From Henriciella sp. (GTDB taxonomy: Bacteria > Pseudomonadota > Alphaproteobacteria > Caulobacterales > Hyphomonadaceae): DNA of 39,335 nucleotides. The stretch is taken from positions 1-39,335 of the forward strand of contig JAQWGO010000071.1 in NCBI GenBank assembly GCA_029238175.1, given 5' to 3'. Below are positions 7,431 through 14,426 of the stretch, one piece after another. The translations under genes and the position numbers were made by a program. The notes below the pieces were generated by a model. That model was not told the DNA's origin. It worked only from the letters and a program-made list of their open reading frames with translations, and did not search any database. Position 1 is the stretch's first letter. The number at the start of each line of letters is the position of its first letter.

Positions 7431-8543
7431 ATGTCTGATACTGCACCTCTATTTGAGCCGCTAAAAATCCGCGGCATGACGATACCCAACCGGATTGTTA
7501 TGGCCCCAATGACACGTTCATTCTCGCCGGGCGGCGTACCGGGACAAGATGTTGTTGATTACTATGAGCGCCGCGGGAACGCAGATGTTGGCCTCATCGT
7601 TACTGAAGGTACAACCGTTGACCGCGGCGGCGCCTCAAACGATCCACGCGTCCCAAAGTTCCACACTGACGAGTCTCTCAACGGCTGGAAGAATGTCGTT
7701 GACGCCGTGCATGGCACACCGGGCAAAATCGCGCCGCAACTTTGGCATGTCGGCATGATGCGCAAGCCTGGTAGCGGGCCCTACCCTGACGCTATTTCAG
7801 ACAGTCCGTCAGGCAAAACCCACAAAGGTAAGCAGGTTCAAGCCGAGCCAACTGATAGCGATGTTGCAGATATGGTCATGGCTTATGCGAATGCCGCTGG
7901 CGAAGCGAAACGATTAGGTTTCGACTCGATCGAAATCCACGGTGCACATGGCTACTTAATCGATGAATTCTTCTGGGGCGTGATGAACACACGCTCTGAT
8001 AAATATGGCGGTGACCTAATCGATCGCGCGACATTTGCAGGCGAAGTGATCGCTGAATGTCGCAAGCAAGTTGGCGAAGATATGCCAATCATCCTGCGCT
8101 GGTCACAGTGGAAACAGCAGGAATACACTGCCCGCCTTGCTGAAAGCCCGAAAGAACTTGAAGCCTTCCTTAAAGTCTTTGTGGATGCTGGCGTTGATGT
8201 ATTGCACGCATCACAGCGCCGCTGGTGGGAGCCTGAATTCCCGGAAGTGGACGGCCAAAACGGCATGAACCTCGCGGGCTGGTGTAAGAAGCTGACAGGC
8301 CTGCCATCAATCACCGTTGGTTCTGTTGGACTATCTTCAGACTTCACTGGATCATTCCAAGGCGAAGGGTCAAAAACCCGCCCAATCGCCGATGTGATTG
8401 AACGCCTCGACAAGGGCGAGTTTGACATGGTCGCGGTTGGCCGCGCCCTGCTTCAGGATCCACTTTGGGCGCAAAAGATCAAAGAAGGCCGCACCGAAGA
8501 GCTTGCAGACTATGACGGCAAAGCCCTGATGACTCTGTACTAG
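7431..8543 (+). CDS. Old yellow enzyme family NADH:flavin oxidoreductase
   Basis: An FMN-containing TIM-barrel ene-reductase that reduces activated C=C bonds or nitro compounds. Seen in order: PNRIVMAPMTRSFSPGG, the flavin loop LIVTEGTTVDRGG, QLWHVGMM, IHGAHGYLIDEFFWGVMNTR (the substrate-binding His pair, followed by NxRxDxYGG), GEVIAECRKQVG, LRWSQWKQQEY, and the phosphate-binding end DMVAVGRALLQDP. The 370-residue length is normal. Members with this pattern are NemA-like. Downstream is the DUF3833 lipoprotein gene, 58 bases away. The physiological substrate cannot be read from the sequence. Confidence 0.9.
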   Translation: MSDTAPLFEPLKIRGMTIPNRIVMAPMTRSFSPGGVPGQDVVDYYERRGNADVGLIVTEGTTVDRGGASNDPRVPKFHTDESLNGWKNVVDAVHGTPGKIAPQLWHVGMMRKPGSGPYPDAISDSPSGKTHKGKQVQAEPTDSDVADMVMAYANAAGEAKRLGFDSIEIHGAHGYLIDEFFWGVMNTRSDKYGGDLIDRATFAGEVIAECRKQVGEDMPIILRWSQWKQQEYTARLAESPKELEAFLKVFVDAGVDVLHASQRRWWEPEFPEVDGQNGMNLAGWCKKLTGLPSITVGSVGLSSDFTGSFQGEGSKTRPIADVIERLDKGEFDMVAVGRALLQDPLWAQKIKEGRTEELADYDGKALMTLY

Positions 8544-8573
8544 GCTAAACCAAATAGGCGGTTGGCGCGTAGA

Positions 8574-8593
8574 CCTATTGCACAGACAATAGG
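8574..8593 (+). promoter_or_regulatory. Inverted repeat overlapping a ribosome binding site
   Basis: CCTATTG (8574-8580), six bases, then CAATAGG (8587-8593) is a perfect 7-base inverted repeat. The right arm contains AGG of the likely Shine-Dalgarno site AGGAAAC, 8 bases before the ATG at 8602. In RNA it would pair the ribosome site; in DNA it could be a 20-base regulator operator between the old yellow enzyme and the lipoprotein. Neither is proven. Confidence 0.4.
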
Positions 8594-8601
8594 AAACAAT
8601 C

Positions 8602-9150
8602 ATGCGCGCCACCGCCCTTCTAAAGCCCGCAATCGCGGCTACAGCTGCCGCAATCGCACTCACCGGCTGCGTTAGCCCTTCCCTCGCCGACTTCGATCAA
8701 GCCCCGCGCGAGCTAGTGTTAGAAGAGTATTTCGAAGGCCAAACCACCGCCTATGGCATCTTCGAAGATCGCTTCAACAAACTGCGCCGGACCTTCAAAG
8801 TCGACATTACTGGAACGGTCGAAGATGGTGTGCTTACACTAGACGAGCGCTTCATATATGATGATGGCGAGCGCGATACACGCATTTGGACCATCGATAT
8901 CCTCGGTGACGGCAAGTATCGCGGCAGGGCCGGCGACGTGCCTGATTACGCTTATGGTGAAACCAATGGAAATGCCTTCAATTGGAAATACAAAGTCGAC
9001 CTTAAAGTTGATGACAGCACTTGGAAGGTCGGCTTTGACGATTGGATGTACTTGCTTGAGGACGGCAAGCTGATCAACCGCGCCTATGTCACCCGCTGGG
9101 GCATCCTAATCGGTGAGGTCACAATCTCATTCGATAAAGCCGCAGACTAA
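8602..9150 (+). CDS. DUF3833 family lipoprotein
   Basis: A predicted lipoprotein: hydrophobic N-terminus ending in the lipobox LTGC (Cys23). The rest matches the DUF3833 pattern: LVLEEYFEGQTTAYGIFEDR, then LRRTFKVDITG, LDERFIYDDGERDTR, GRAGDV, and a C-terminal DWMYLLEDGKLINRAYVTRWG. The 182-residue length is normal. Function in this family is unknown; the fold is likely a lipocalin-like barrel, which is inference. It lies downstream of the old yellow enzyme gene and ahead of a desaturase operon. A palindrome with flanking A and T tracts follows it. Confidence 0.85.
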   Translation: MRATALLKPAIAATAAAIALTGCVSPSLADFDQAPRELVLEEYFEGQTTAYGIFEDRFNKLRRTFKVDITGTVEDGVLTLDERFIYDDGERDTRIWTIDILGDGKYRGRAGDVPDYAYGETNGNAFNWKYKVDLKVDDSTWKVGFDDWMYLLEDGKLINRAYVTRWGILIGEVTISFDKAAD

Positions 9151-9176
9151 AAAAGTTGACGCATGCGTCATTTTTT
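9151..9176 (+). terminator. Perfect palindrome with A and T flanks, candidate terminator or operator
   Basis: TGACGCATGCGTCA (9157-9170) is a perfect 14-base palindrome, with four As to the left and six Ts to the right. It sits directly after the DUF3833 stop and 20 bases before the next start. The T tail suggests an intrinsic terminator, but the stem would have almost no loop unless its centre opens, so a dimeric regulator site is equally possible. Confidence 0.4.
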
Positions 9177-9190
9177 GAGAATGGGTAAGT

Positions 9191-9385
9191 ATGGAAAAAG
9201 CCATACGCACTATATTCTTTTTCGGCCCTCTGATTTTTGGCTTTGGTTTCATCGCGCCGCTTTGCGCTCAAATCATCGCTAAATCAGGTTGGATAGCGCC
9301 TCTAGGACTAACCGCCTTACAGGCCGGATTGATCGTCGGTGGCGCGCTTGGCCTGATTGCACAGGTCAGAGGGCGCTGGGTATGA
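9191..9385 (+). CDS. Small two-helix membrane protein
   Basis: A 64-residue hydrophobic protein with two likely membrane helices (about residues 7-28 and 38-58) separated by a short Ser-Gly-Trp turn, ending in RGRWV. It has a ribosome site (GGGTAAG) close to the ATG. Its stop overlaps the start of the fatty acid desaturase gene by four bases (ATGA at 9382-9385), so the two are co-translated. No family recognised. The coupling suggests a membrane partner or stability factor for the desaturase, which is inference. Confidence 0.65.
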   Translation: MEKAIRTIFFFGPLIFGFGFIAPLCAQIIAKSGWIAPLGLTALQAGLIVGGALGLIAQVRGRWV

Positions 9386-10257
9386 CAAGCACACAAGATG
9401 TCGCCGCAATGAGCGAAGCTGAGTTGATGCGATTAGAGCGAGAGATTGCGCGTCGGCATATCGACAAATTCCCCTATCTCGCGGTATCTTGGGCTTTTGG
9501 AAATTTGGCCGTGTGGCTGTCACTATGGCCTTTGGTGTTTATGGGGATCATACCGCTTTGGCTCGGCTTCATAATCGCCACTTTGAACCTGATGCTAAGC
9601 TACCTACCAAGTCATGAGGCCCAACACGATATAATTGCCAAGCCCGGGACGGAGCTGCGCTGGCTAAACCAACTTGTAGGGCACCTCTCTACAATACCGC
9701 TAGTTCTCCCATATCGCGTCGCCAAACTGACCCATATGGAGCATCATAAGCACGCCAACGATCCAGCACTTGATCCTGACATTTCGTCTGCTGCGTCCGG
9801 GCCCTGGGGATCAATTTGGGGGACAATCCAAAGTAACCAACCACGTGCTAAAGGCGGCTTCAATGCCTATGCTGGCGCATTGGAGCGCCTTGGCCGCAAG
9901 GACGTCTTATTTGACGGCATCCTGTTCAATCTAGCTTTTTATTCAATCCTGATCGCACTGGCTTGGAGCGGCTATGCCATTGAAGCCGCGCTCCTTTGGT
10001 GGCTACCTCGCCATATCGCACTAATCTATATCCGCTTCTATCTCAGCTGGGCCCCGCACCACCCTGCGATGCAGAAAGGGCGCTACCGCGATACGCGTAG
10101 CTTTAGATCAATCTTGGGCAATATTGGTTCAATGGGCATGCAATATCACATCGTGCACCACCTGCACCCACGCATACCGCTCTACCGCACACCTCGCGCC
10201 TATTGGGAAATGAAACCGATCTTGGAAGCGCGCGGCTGCAAAGTTGACGACCTATAG
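9382..10257 (+). CDS. Membrane fatty acid desaturase family protein
   Basis: A di-iron membrane enzyme that inserts a double bond or hydroxyl in a lipid or carotenoid. The three histidine boxes are present: SHEAQH (H78, H82), HMEHH (H118, H121, H122) and HIVHHLHP (H256, H259, H260), with an extra HHPAM. Hydrophobic segments lie near residues 28-75 and 175-215. The start at 9382 is used, not the longer open frame, because it overlaps the upstream stop as ATGA, follows a GGAG-like stretch, and gives 291 residues. The choice between fatty acid and carotenoid substrate is open; the boxes fit both groups, and no carotenoid genes are nearby. Confidence 0.85.
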   Translation: MTSTQDVAAMSEAELMRLEREIARRHIDKFPYLAVSWAFGNLAVWLSLWPLVFMGIIPLWLGFIIATLNLMLSYLPSHEAQHDIIAKPGTELRWLNQLVGHLSTIPLVLPYRVAKLTHMEHHKHANDPALDPDISSAASGPWGSIWGTIQSNQPRAKGGFNAYAGALERLGRKDVLFDGILFNLAFYSILIALAWSGYAIEAALLWWLPRHIALIYIRFYLSWAPHHPAMQKGRYRDTRSFRSILGNIGSMGMQYHIVHHLHPRIPLYRTPRAYWEMKPILEARGCKVDDL

Positions 10258-10264
10258 ACTAGGC

Positions 10265-10738
10265 TCACCAGCTACCCGTATTTTCCATACTCGCCCAAGG
10301 CTCAATCGGCTCTAAAGCCTCTCCTTTTTGGAGCAGCTCAACCGATATACCATCCGGGGATCGCACAAAGGCCATACGCCCATCACGTGGCGGGCGACTG
10401 ATCGTTACGCCAAGCGCCTGAAACCGCTCACAAGCGTCGTAGATATTTCCTACCTTATAAGCGAGATGGCCAAAATTGCGGCCGCCACCATAGTCTTCAG
10501 GATCCCAGTTATGGGTCAGTTCGACCATCGGGATATCCATTTGGGTCGGGCGAACACCTTTGGGCAAGCCGCCGCAGCGCTCAATGTCATCAGGGGACGC
10601 CAGAAAGACGAGCGTGAAACGCCCCTGCTCGCTATCAAATCGACCGACCTCAGCGAGGCCTAAGCCTTCACCATAAAACTTTAGGGCTGCATCAATGTCG
10701 GTGACACGAACCATTGCATGTAAAAACTCAACGCTCAT
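10265..10738 (-). CDS. gloA: Lactoylglutathione lyase (glyoxalase I), VOC family
   Basis: Converts the hemithioacetal of methylglyoxal and glutathione to S-lactoylglutathione. The four expected metal ligands are in place: H7 (FLHAMVRVTD), E73 (VELTHNW), H91 (NFGHLAY) and E134 (SVELLQKGE), the same order as E. coli H5, E56, H74, E122. The stretches FYGEGLGL and FGHLAYKV are typical. The 157-residue length is slightly longer than E. coli because of the C-terminal tail. Its ATG lies inside the end of the upstream membrane-protein gene (11-base overlap), so they are coupled. It converges with the desaturase gene. Confidence 0.9.
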   Translation of the reverse strand: MSVEFLHAMVRVTDIDAALKFYGEGLGLAEVGRFDSEQGRFTLVFLASPDDIERCGGLPKGVRPTQMDIPMVELTHNWDPEDYGGGRNFGHLAYKVGNIYDACERFQALGVTISRPPRDGRMAFVRSPDGISVELLQKGEALEPIEPWASMENTGSW

Positions 10739-11231
10739 TGGCTTCAGCCTCTAATTTACGAATAACAGAGCGATGGCTCGGCGGACGGCGGCGATAATAT
10801 GTATAAATCGTCGCGAACAGGATGCCGACGCAAACACCCATAACAAGCACGAACTGAACGACCCCGCCCGCCATATCTGCAAAAATCGTTGTTGTGCGGT
10901 CTAAACCGCGCGTCTGAGCCAATTCATAGAATGGCGATGCAGCCGGGAAAAATAAGACTGCCAAAAACGGCACCAAAACAAGACAAATCAGAGCCGCCAC
11001 ACAGAGGTAATTCGCAAAGCGCGGCGCTTCTGTACGGATATAACTTTGACAGAACGCTTCTTTATCGATCTTGGCACTAATATCGCCATTCTCGACTTGC
11101 GCCGAATGCACGTGGTCAGCTTCGCCCGGAAGTTGGAACCGACGAAAAATCAAATATACGCCCCATAAAAGAACGCCGACAAGAACCGCTAAATATAGCG
11201 TTGTGATCACCGGGAACTCCGAAAACGTCAT
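10728..11231 (-). CDS. Hypothetical three-helix membrane protein
   Basis: No known family. The 167-residue protein has membrane helices near residues 8-29, 74-96 and 119-143, with a charged cytoplasmic or periplasmic loop between the first two (about residues 30-72, containing a Cys) and a basic tail (YYRRRPPSHRSVIRKLEAE). Its 3' end overlaps the gloA start by 11 bases, which implies coupled expression, though a role in methylglyoxal handling is only inference. The upstream neighbour is the Ada-like gene, with 28 bases between them, so the three may be one operon. Confidence 0.7.
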   Translation of the reverse strand: MTFSEFPVITTLYLAVLVGVLLWGVYLIFRRFQLPGEADHVHSAQVENGDISAKIDKEAFCQSYIRTEAPRFANYLCVAALICLVLVPFLAVLFFPAASPFYELAQTRGLDRTTTIFADMAGGVVQFVLVMGVCVGILFATIYTYYRRRPPSHRSVIRKLEAEANER

Positions 11232-11259
11232 GTCTTATCCTCAACACGACGCAGCAGGA

Positions 11260-12138
11260 TCAGGCGACGTGTACTTTCTCATAAGTCAGCATGGCACGTT
11301 TGCGCGCCGTACCCCAATGGTAATTATGTAACCTACCGTCGGATGCAAGCGCCCTATGACATGGAATCAGCCAAGCAATCGTATTTGCGCCAATCGCGGT
11401 GCCGGCTGCACGCGCTGCCTTTGGGTTTCCTGCACGCGCCGCGACGTCGCCATAGGTCCAAGTCTCACCAGTAGGGATCTCGAGCAGGGCACGCCAAACC
11501 TGCCGGCGAAACGGCGTGCCGTACATCGCTAAGGCAACCTCCCCACCATCACCGAACACACGCTTGGCCCAAGCTGCGGCTTCGACATCATCACGTTGAA
11601 TATCGGCCTTAGGATAGCGCGAAGACATATCGCTAAAAACCTGATCCTCCGCATATCCTGGATGCAAGAAACCTGTTTTGGCCTCTGCGCCATCATCCAC
11701 AAAACCTAGCCCACAAAGGCCACGCTTTGAAAGCATAAAGACGCCGGTTCCAAATGGCGTCGGCGCTTTGCCTATTAAAAGCTTGGCCTCACCGCTTTTG
11801 GCTTCGCCGGGCGACAGGGCTTCATGCGCAATAAACAAATCATGTAATCGCGACGGTGACGACAGACCCGTTTCATAAGTCGTATCCAGCACACTCGCGC
11901 CTTGCCGAAGCAAATCCCCGGCTTCCGCATGCGCCAAGGCGGCTTGGAATTGACGCGGACTGATCCCAGCCCAGCGGCTGAACTCTCTCTGAAAATGGCT
12001 AGGCGATAGGCCCATCGCGTCAGCACAAGTCCGTAAATCTGGCCAGTCACGCCACGTCTCGCCAAGGTGCTCAAGCGCTTCCGCCATTCGGTCATAGGCA
12101 ACAGAGCGTTCGTCTAAGGGAAGATAATGCGTTGTCAT
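11260..12138 (-). CDS. Ada-like bifunctional protein: AraC-type HTH plus methylated-DNA--cysteine methyltransferase
   Basis: Removes alkyl groups from O6-methylguanine by suicidal transfer to a Cys. The C-terminal half is the Ogt domain: GTPFRRQVWRALLEIPTGET, TYGDVAARAG and the active site IPCHR with Cys at residue 260, then a variant of the usual GYRWG motif, NYHWGTARK. The N-terminal third is an AraC-type helix-turn-helix (about residues 11-88, with MGLSPSHFQREFSRW and ISPRQF). The metal-binding N-Ada phosphotriester domain with Cys38 is absent, so it is a two-domain Ada variant. The start at 12138 (MTTHYLPL) gives 292 residues; a longer frame to 12174 lacks family character. It may regulate its own gene. 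Confidence 0.88.
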   Translation of the reverse strand: MTTHYLPLDERSVAYDRMAEALEHLGETWRDWPDLRTCADAMGLSPSHFQREFSRWAGISPRQFQAALAHAEAGDLLRQGASVLDTTYETGLSSPSRLHDLFIAHEALSPGEAKSGEAKLLIGKAPTPFGTGVFMLSKRGLCGLGFVDDGAEAKTGFLHPGYAEDQVFSDMSSRYPKADIQRDDVEAAAWAKRVFGDGGEVALAMYGTPFRRQVWRALLEIPTGETWTYGDVAARAGNPKAARAAGTAIGANTIAWLIPCHRALASDGRLHNYHWGTARKRAMLTYEKVHVA

Positions 12139-12204
12139 GAGCCTAATGTGCCAAGCCCGCGAGCATCGCGCCACCCGTATCTTGCGGTGAATGCAATCCT
12201 AGTT

Positions 12205-12251
12205 GAGAATCGTTCTTGACAATCATTCTCACATACTGCAAATCATTCTCA
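12205..12251 (+). promoter_or_regulatory. Tandem Fur-like boxes and possible promoter of bfd
   Basis: The 15-base box TGACAATCATTCTCA (12218-12232) fits a 7-1-7 Fur-type inverted repeat with 6 of 7 matching bases. A second, weaker box, TGAGAATCGTTCTTG (12205-12219), overlaps it, and the half-site AATCATTCTCA repeats at 12241-12251. TTGACA at 12217-12222 may be the -35 element inside the boxes, with a weak -10 near 12239. Repression by Fur with iron fits the bfd gene that follows. The boxes are read from sequence; Fur binding is inference. Confidence 0.6.
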
Positions 12252-12451
12252 TGATCATTTGCATATGCCGCAATATTAACGACAAAGGTGTCCGCGAAGC
12301 TGTAGAAGCTGGTGCGCGCTCACCTAAGGCTGTGCAGGCTCATCATGGCTGCCAATTCAACTGCGGCAAATGCAAATGCGCTATGGGCGAAGCGATCGCT
12401 GATACGCTTGATGCGATGACACCAGAGCTGGAACTCATCGCAGCTGAATAG
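12251..12451 (+). CDS. bfd: Bacterioferritin-associated ferredoxin (Bfd)-type [2Fe-2S] protein
   Basis: Electron donor for release of iron from bacterioferritin. The 66 residues carry the Bfd cluster cysteines at exactly the usual places: C4 and C6 (MIICICRNIN) and C38 and C41 (NCGKC), with extra cysteines at 34 and 43. The start at 12251 is preferred over an upstream in-frame ATG because it places the cysteines at family positions. There is no Shine-Dalgarno site and the ATG lies at the end of the Fur-like box array, so the mRNA may be leaderless. No bacterioferritin gene is adjacent. Confidence 0.88.
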   Translation: MIICICRNINDKGVREAVEAGARSPKAVQAHHGCQFNCGKCKCAMGEAIADTLDAMTPELELIAAE

Positions 12452-12457
12452 CAAACG

Positions 12458-13260
12458 CTATTTCAAAAAATCCGGTAATTCCAAATTCAACTGATTCTCG
12501 TCTGCCTCTGGCGTAACCTCATCACCGACATGAGGTTGCTCAACCATAGCTGTTGCGCCCTGAAAACCACCTTGAAGCTCTAGCACCGTAACTTTTTGCC
12601 AGATTTTACGGGAGAGTTCCCCTGTTATGGATTCAAAATCATTTACCGACGAAATAACGACAGGGTCTTCAACATATTCCAGATAAATCGCTGCAAGCTT
12701 ACCCGTAATCGCCAGCAAATCGGCGCAATAATCTAAATACCGAACAAGATCATACCCGTGAAGATCACTCTCAGGCGGGGTTTCGCTGTCGACGCCATCA
12801 TGCAGATCAACCATCGGGTCTTTAGACAATTGATGCATATCAATGACGTGCGCGATCGACCGCAATTGATTGATCCGCTCTAGAACCGCGTGCCGTTTCC
12901 AGCGCGTTTCGAGGTTCAGCAAAAACCACACGCCTGCGGACAGCAAAATCAGCAGATTGATAAAGGCCTCAACGCCTTCAAACATATCAAGGCTAGGTTG
13001 AGTTTGGATATCGATTTTCACGGTCCAGCCAATATATCCGATGACCGCGATACCGAAGATAATGAACAAATAGACGAGGCTGCGCAGAAAGAACATTGGG
13101 CGCGCAATACGCTGTGCTCGCCTGTTTCCTCGCGTGCGAAAGCCGTTAGCTCCTGCGCAACACGGGTGAGACCGCGCCCACCAAAGCGCGCCTCCATTCG
13201 ATCGCTCAGCTTAGCAACAGTATCAATTATCAGGTCAGGGCTTAATCGGCGATAAGGCAT
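12458..13260 (-). pseudogene. Two-helix membrane protein gene broken by a 1-base frameshift
   Basis: The gene reads from ATG 13260 (MPYRRLSPDLIIDTVAKLSD, then RMEARFGG and ELTAFAREETGE) in one frame, then continues from about 13117 in the -1 frame as AQRIARPMFFLRSLVYLF to the stop at 12458. Joined, it gives about 267 residues with an amphipathic N-terminal helix, two membrane helices (FFLRSLVYLFIIFGIAVIGY and INLLILLSAGVWFLLNLE), and a soluble C-terminal domain. A single missing base (for example GAGGCAC to GAGCAC at 13115-13118) explains the break; no slippery heptamer is there. Its ATG follows the trypsin-like gene's TAG with no gap. The downstream frame alone (ATG 13096, 212 residues) could be made separately. 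Sequencing error or a true mutation cannot be told apart. Confidence 0.6.
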
Positions 13261-14373
13261 CTAAAAACCGCAGAGCCCCGCGCCAGAATCACACGCGGCG
13301 ATCACGTCCGTAATCCAACGCTGATAACCCTGAATATTAGTGTATCGTGCGCCATATTCCCCCGCACAAAACTCTCCTGTCTCCAAGTTTTGTTCAACCA
13401 CTGATAGGACGCCCACCACGGTTGCAGCGCCGTCAGCTTCATCAACAAAAAGCGGGCCACCACTATCGCCGACGCAAGGGCCGGACCCATTCAGACTCTC
13501 TACGCCAATGGCTGCTGGACCAGTTCCTGTCATTGTAAGATCAGCGCTCAACAAAGTGTTCGAAAGCTGCCCTCGAAAACCTGTCAGCCCCCAACCGGCC
13601 ATTCTGACTTCGCCATAGTTGAAAGGTACAAGCGCGTTTTGCGTCTCACCATATTGCGCAATTGGAAGATCGCTCAACTCCGTCAGCACGTCATCACCAA
13701 CTCGTACCAAAGCAATATCATTCACATAGTTATTACCAGCGCCGCCATAGGCTGCATGGCAAATTGAGCCGGTGGCTTGGACACGCTTGGCAAATGGATT
13801 CGTCAAACTCTCCTGACCTGTAATCAGCAGGACCTCATCATAATCATCGTCCAAACAATGGGCCGCAGTGATAAACCAGTTTTGAGCAATGCGGGTCGCG
13901 CCGCAATGCCCCGAAGCGATTGCACCACCGGGCAAAACCTCCCGCGGCTCCATTTTCACAAGACCTGGAAAGTTGCTCAAGGACGCGGCGGTGCCATTGA
14001 TAGTCGCTGTCCCAACAATATCGTCATCTGCGGGTTGCGCACCAGTGAGCTCAGCAATCGTCAGGCTGTCATCGACCGGGCGCACCGGCAGGCCACATAA
14101 AGCTGCATTTATCGCGGCCAGATCGGTTATTACTGGGATACCGGGATCGTTGTTCTCGGCTGGGACAGACACAATTTCGGTAAGATCTGTTTCCTCAGCT
14201 GGCACTGCCTCTGGTTCAGCGTCAACGACCTCTTCTTCAACCACATCAGCCACAACGGTGTCGGTCGTTTCAGTCACAGGTACGGTTTCAACGCTGCCCG
14301 GCATGCGAATTTGATCACACGCAGCAAGGCTAAGCAGGCTCATCGCGATGAGGCTTACAATCGGTTTCTGCAT
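13261..14373 (-). CDS. Trypsin-like (S1) serine protease lipoprotein
   Basis: An exported protease of the chymotrypsin fold. The signal peptide ends in a lipobox LAAC (Cys19), so it is likely lipid-anchored. An acidic linker follows (residues about 32-75, rich in Glu, Val and Thr). The catalytic triad is complete: H172 in TAAHCLDDD, D219 in NDIALVRV and S304 in CVGDSGGP. The paired cysteines around His and Ser fit trypsin disulfides. The start at 14373 has the site AGGGGAAG just upstream; the open frame to 14430 is longer but less likely. The stop codon abuts the ATG of the membrane-protein gene at 13260 with no gap. Confidence 0.88.
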   Translation of the reverse strand: MQKPIVSLIAMSLLSLAACDQIRMPGSVETVPVTETTDTVVADVVEEEVVDAEPEAVPAEETDLTEIVSVPAENNDPGIPVITDLAAINAALCGLPVRPVDDSLTIAELTGAQPADDDIVGTATINGTAASLSNFPGLVKMEPREVLPGGAIASGHCGATRIAQNWFITAAHCLDDDYDEVLLITGQESLTNPFAKRVQATGSICHAAYGGAGNNYVNDIALVRVGDDVLTELSDLPIAQYGETQNALVPFNYGEVRMAGWGLTGFRGQLSNTLLSADLTMTGTGPAAIGVESLNGSGPCVGDSGGPLFVDEADGAATVVGVLSVVEQNLETGEFCAGEYGARYTNIQGYQRWITDVIAACDSGAGLCGF

Positions 14374-14426
14374 AACTTCCCCTTTGAAGCTCTGGGAGGT
14401 GGTTAACGCCCGAAGCGGTCTAGGCG

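Noticed and set aside
7952-8428. 158-residue minus-strand ORF within the old yellow enzyme gene
   Set aside because: Shadow frame without a start signal or known motifs.
12203-12250. Upstream in-frame ATG extending bfd by 16 residues
   Set aside because: It would place the N-terminal cysteines away from their family positions 4 and 6 and runs through the Fur-like boxes.
13110-13130. Programmed -1 frameshifting in the membrane-protein gene
   Set aside because: No X-XXY-YYZ heptamer and no obvious downstream pseudoknot; an indel is simpler.
13889-14314. 141-residue Ser/Thr-rich ORF on the plus strand
   Set aside because: Antisense shadow of the trypsin-like gene; the Ser/Thr run is the complement of its acidic linker.
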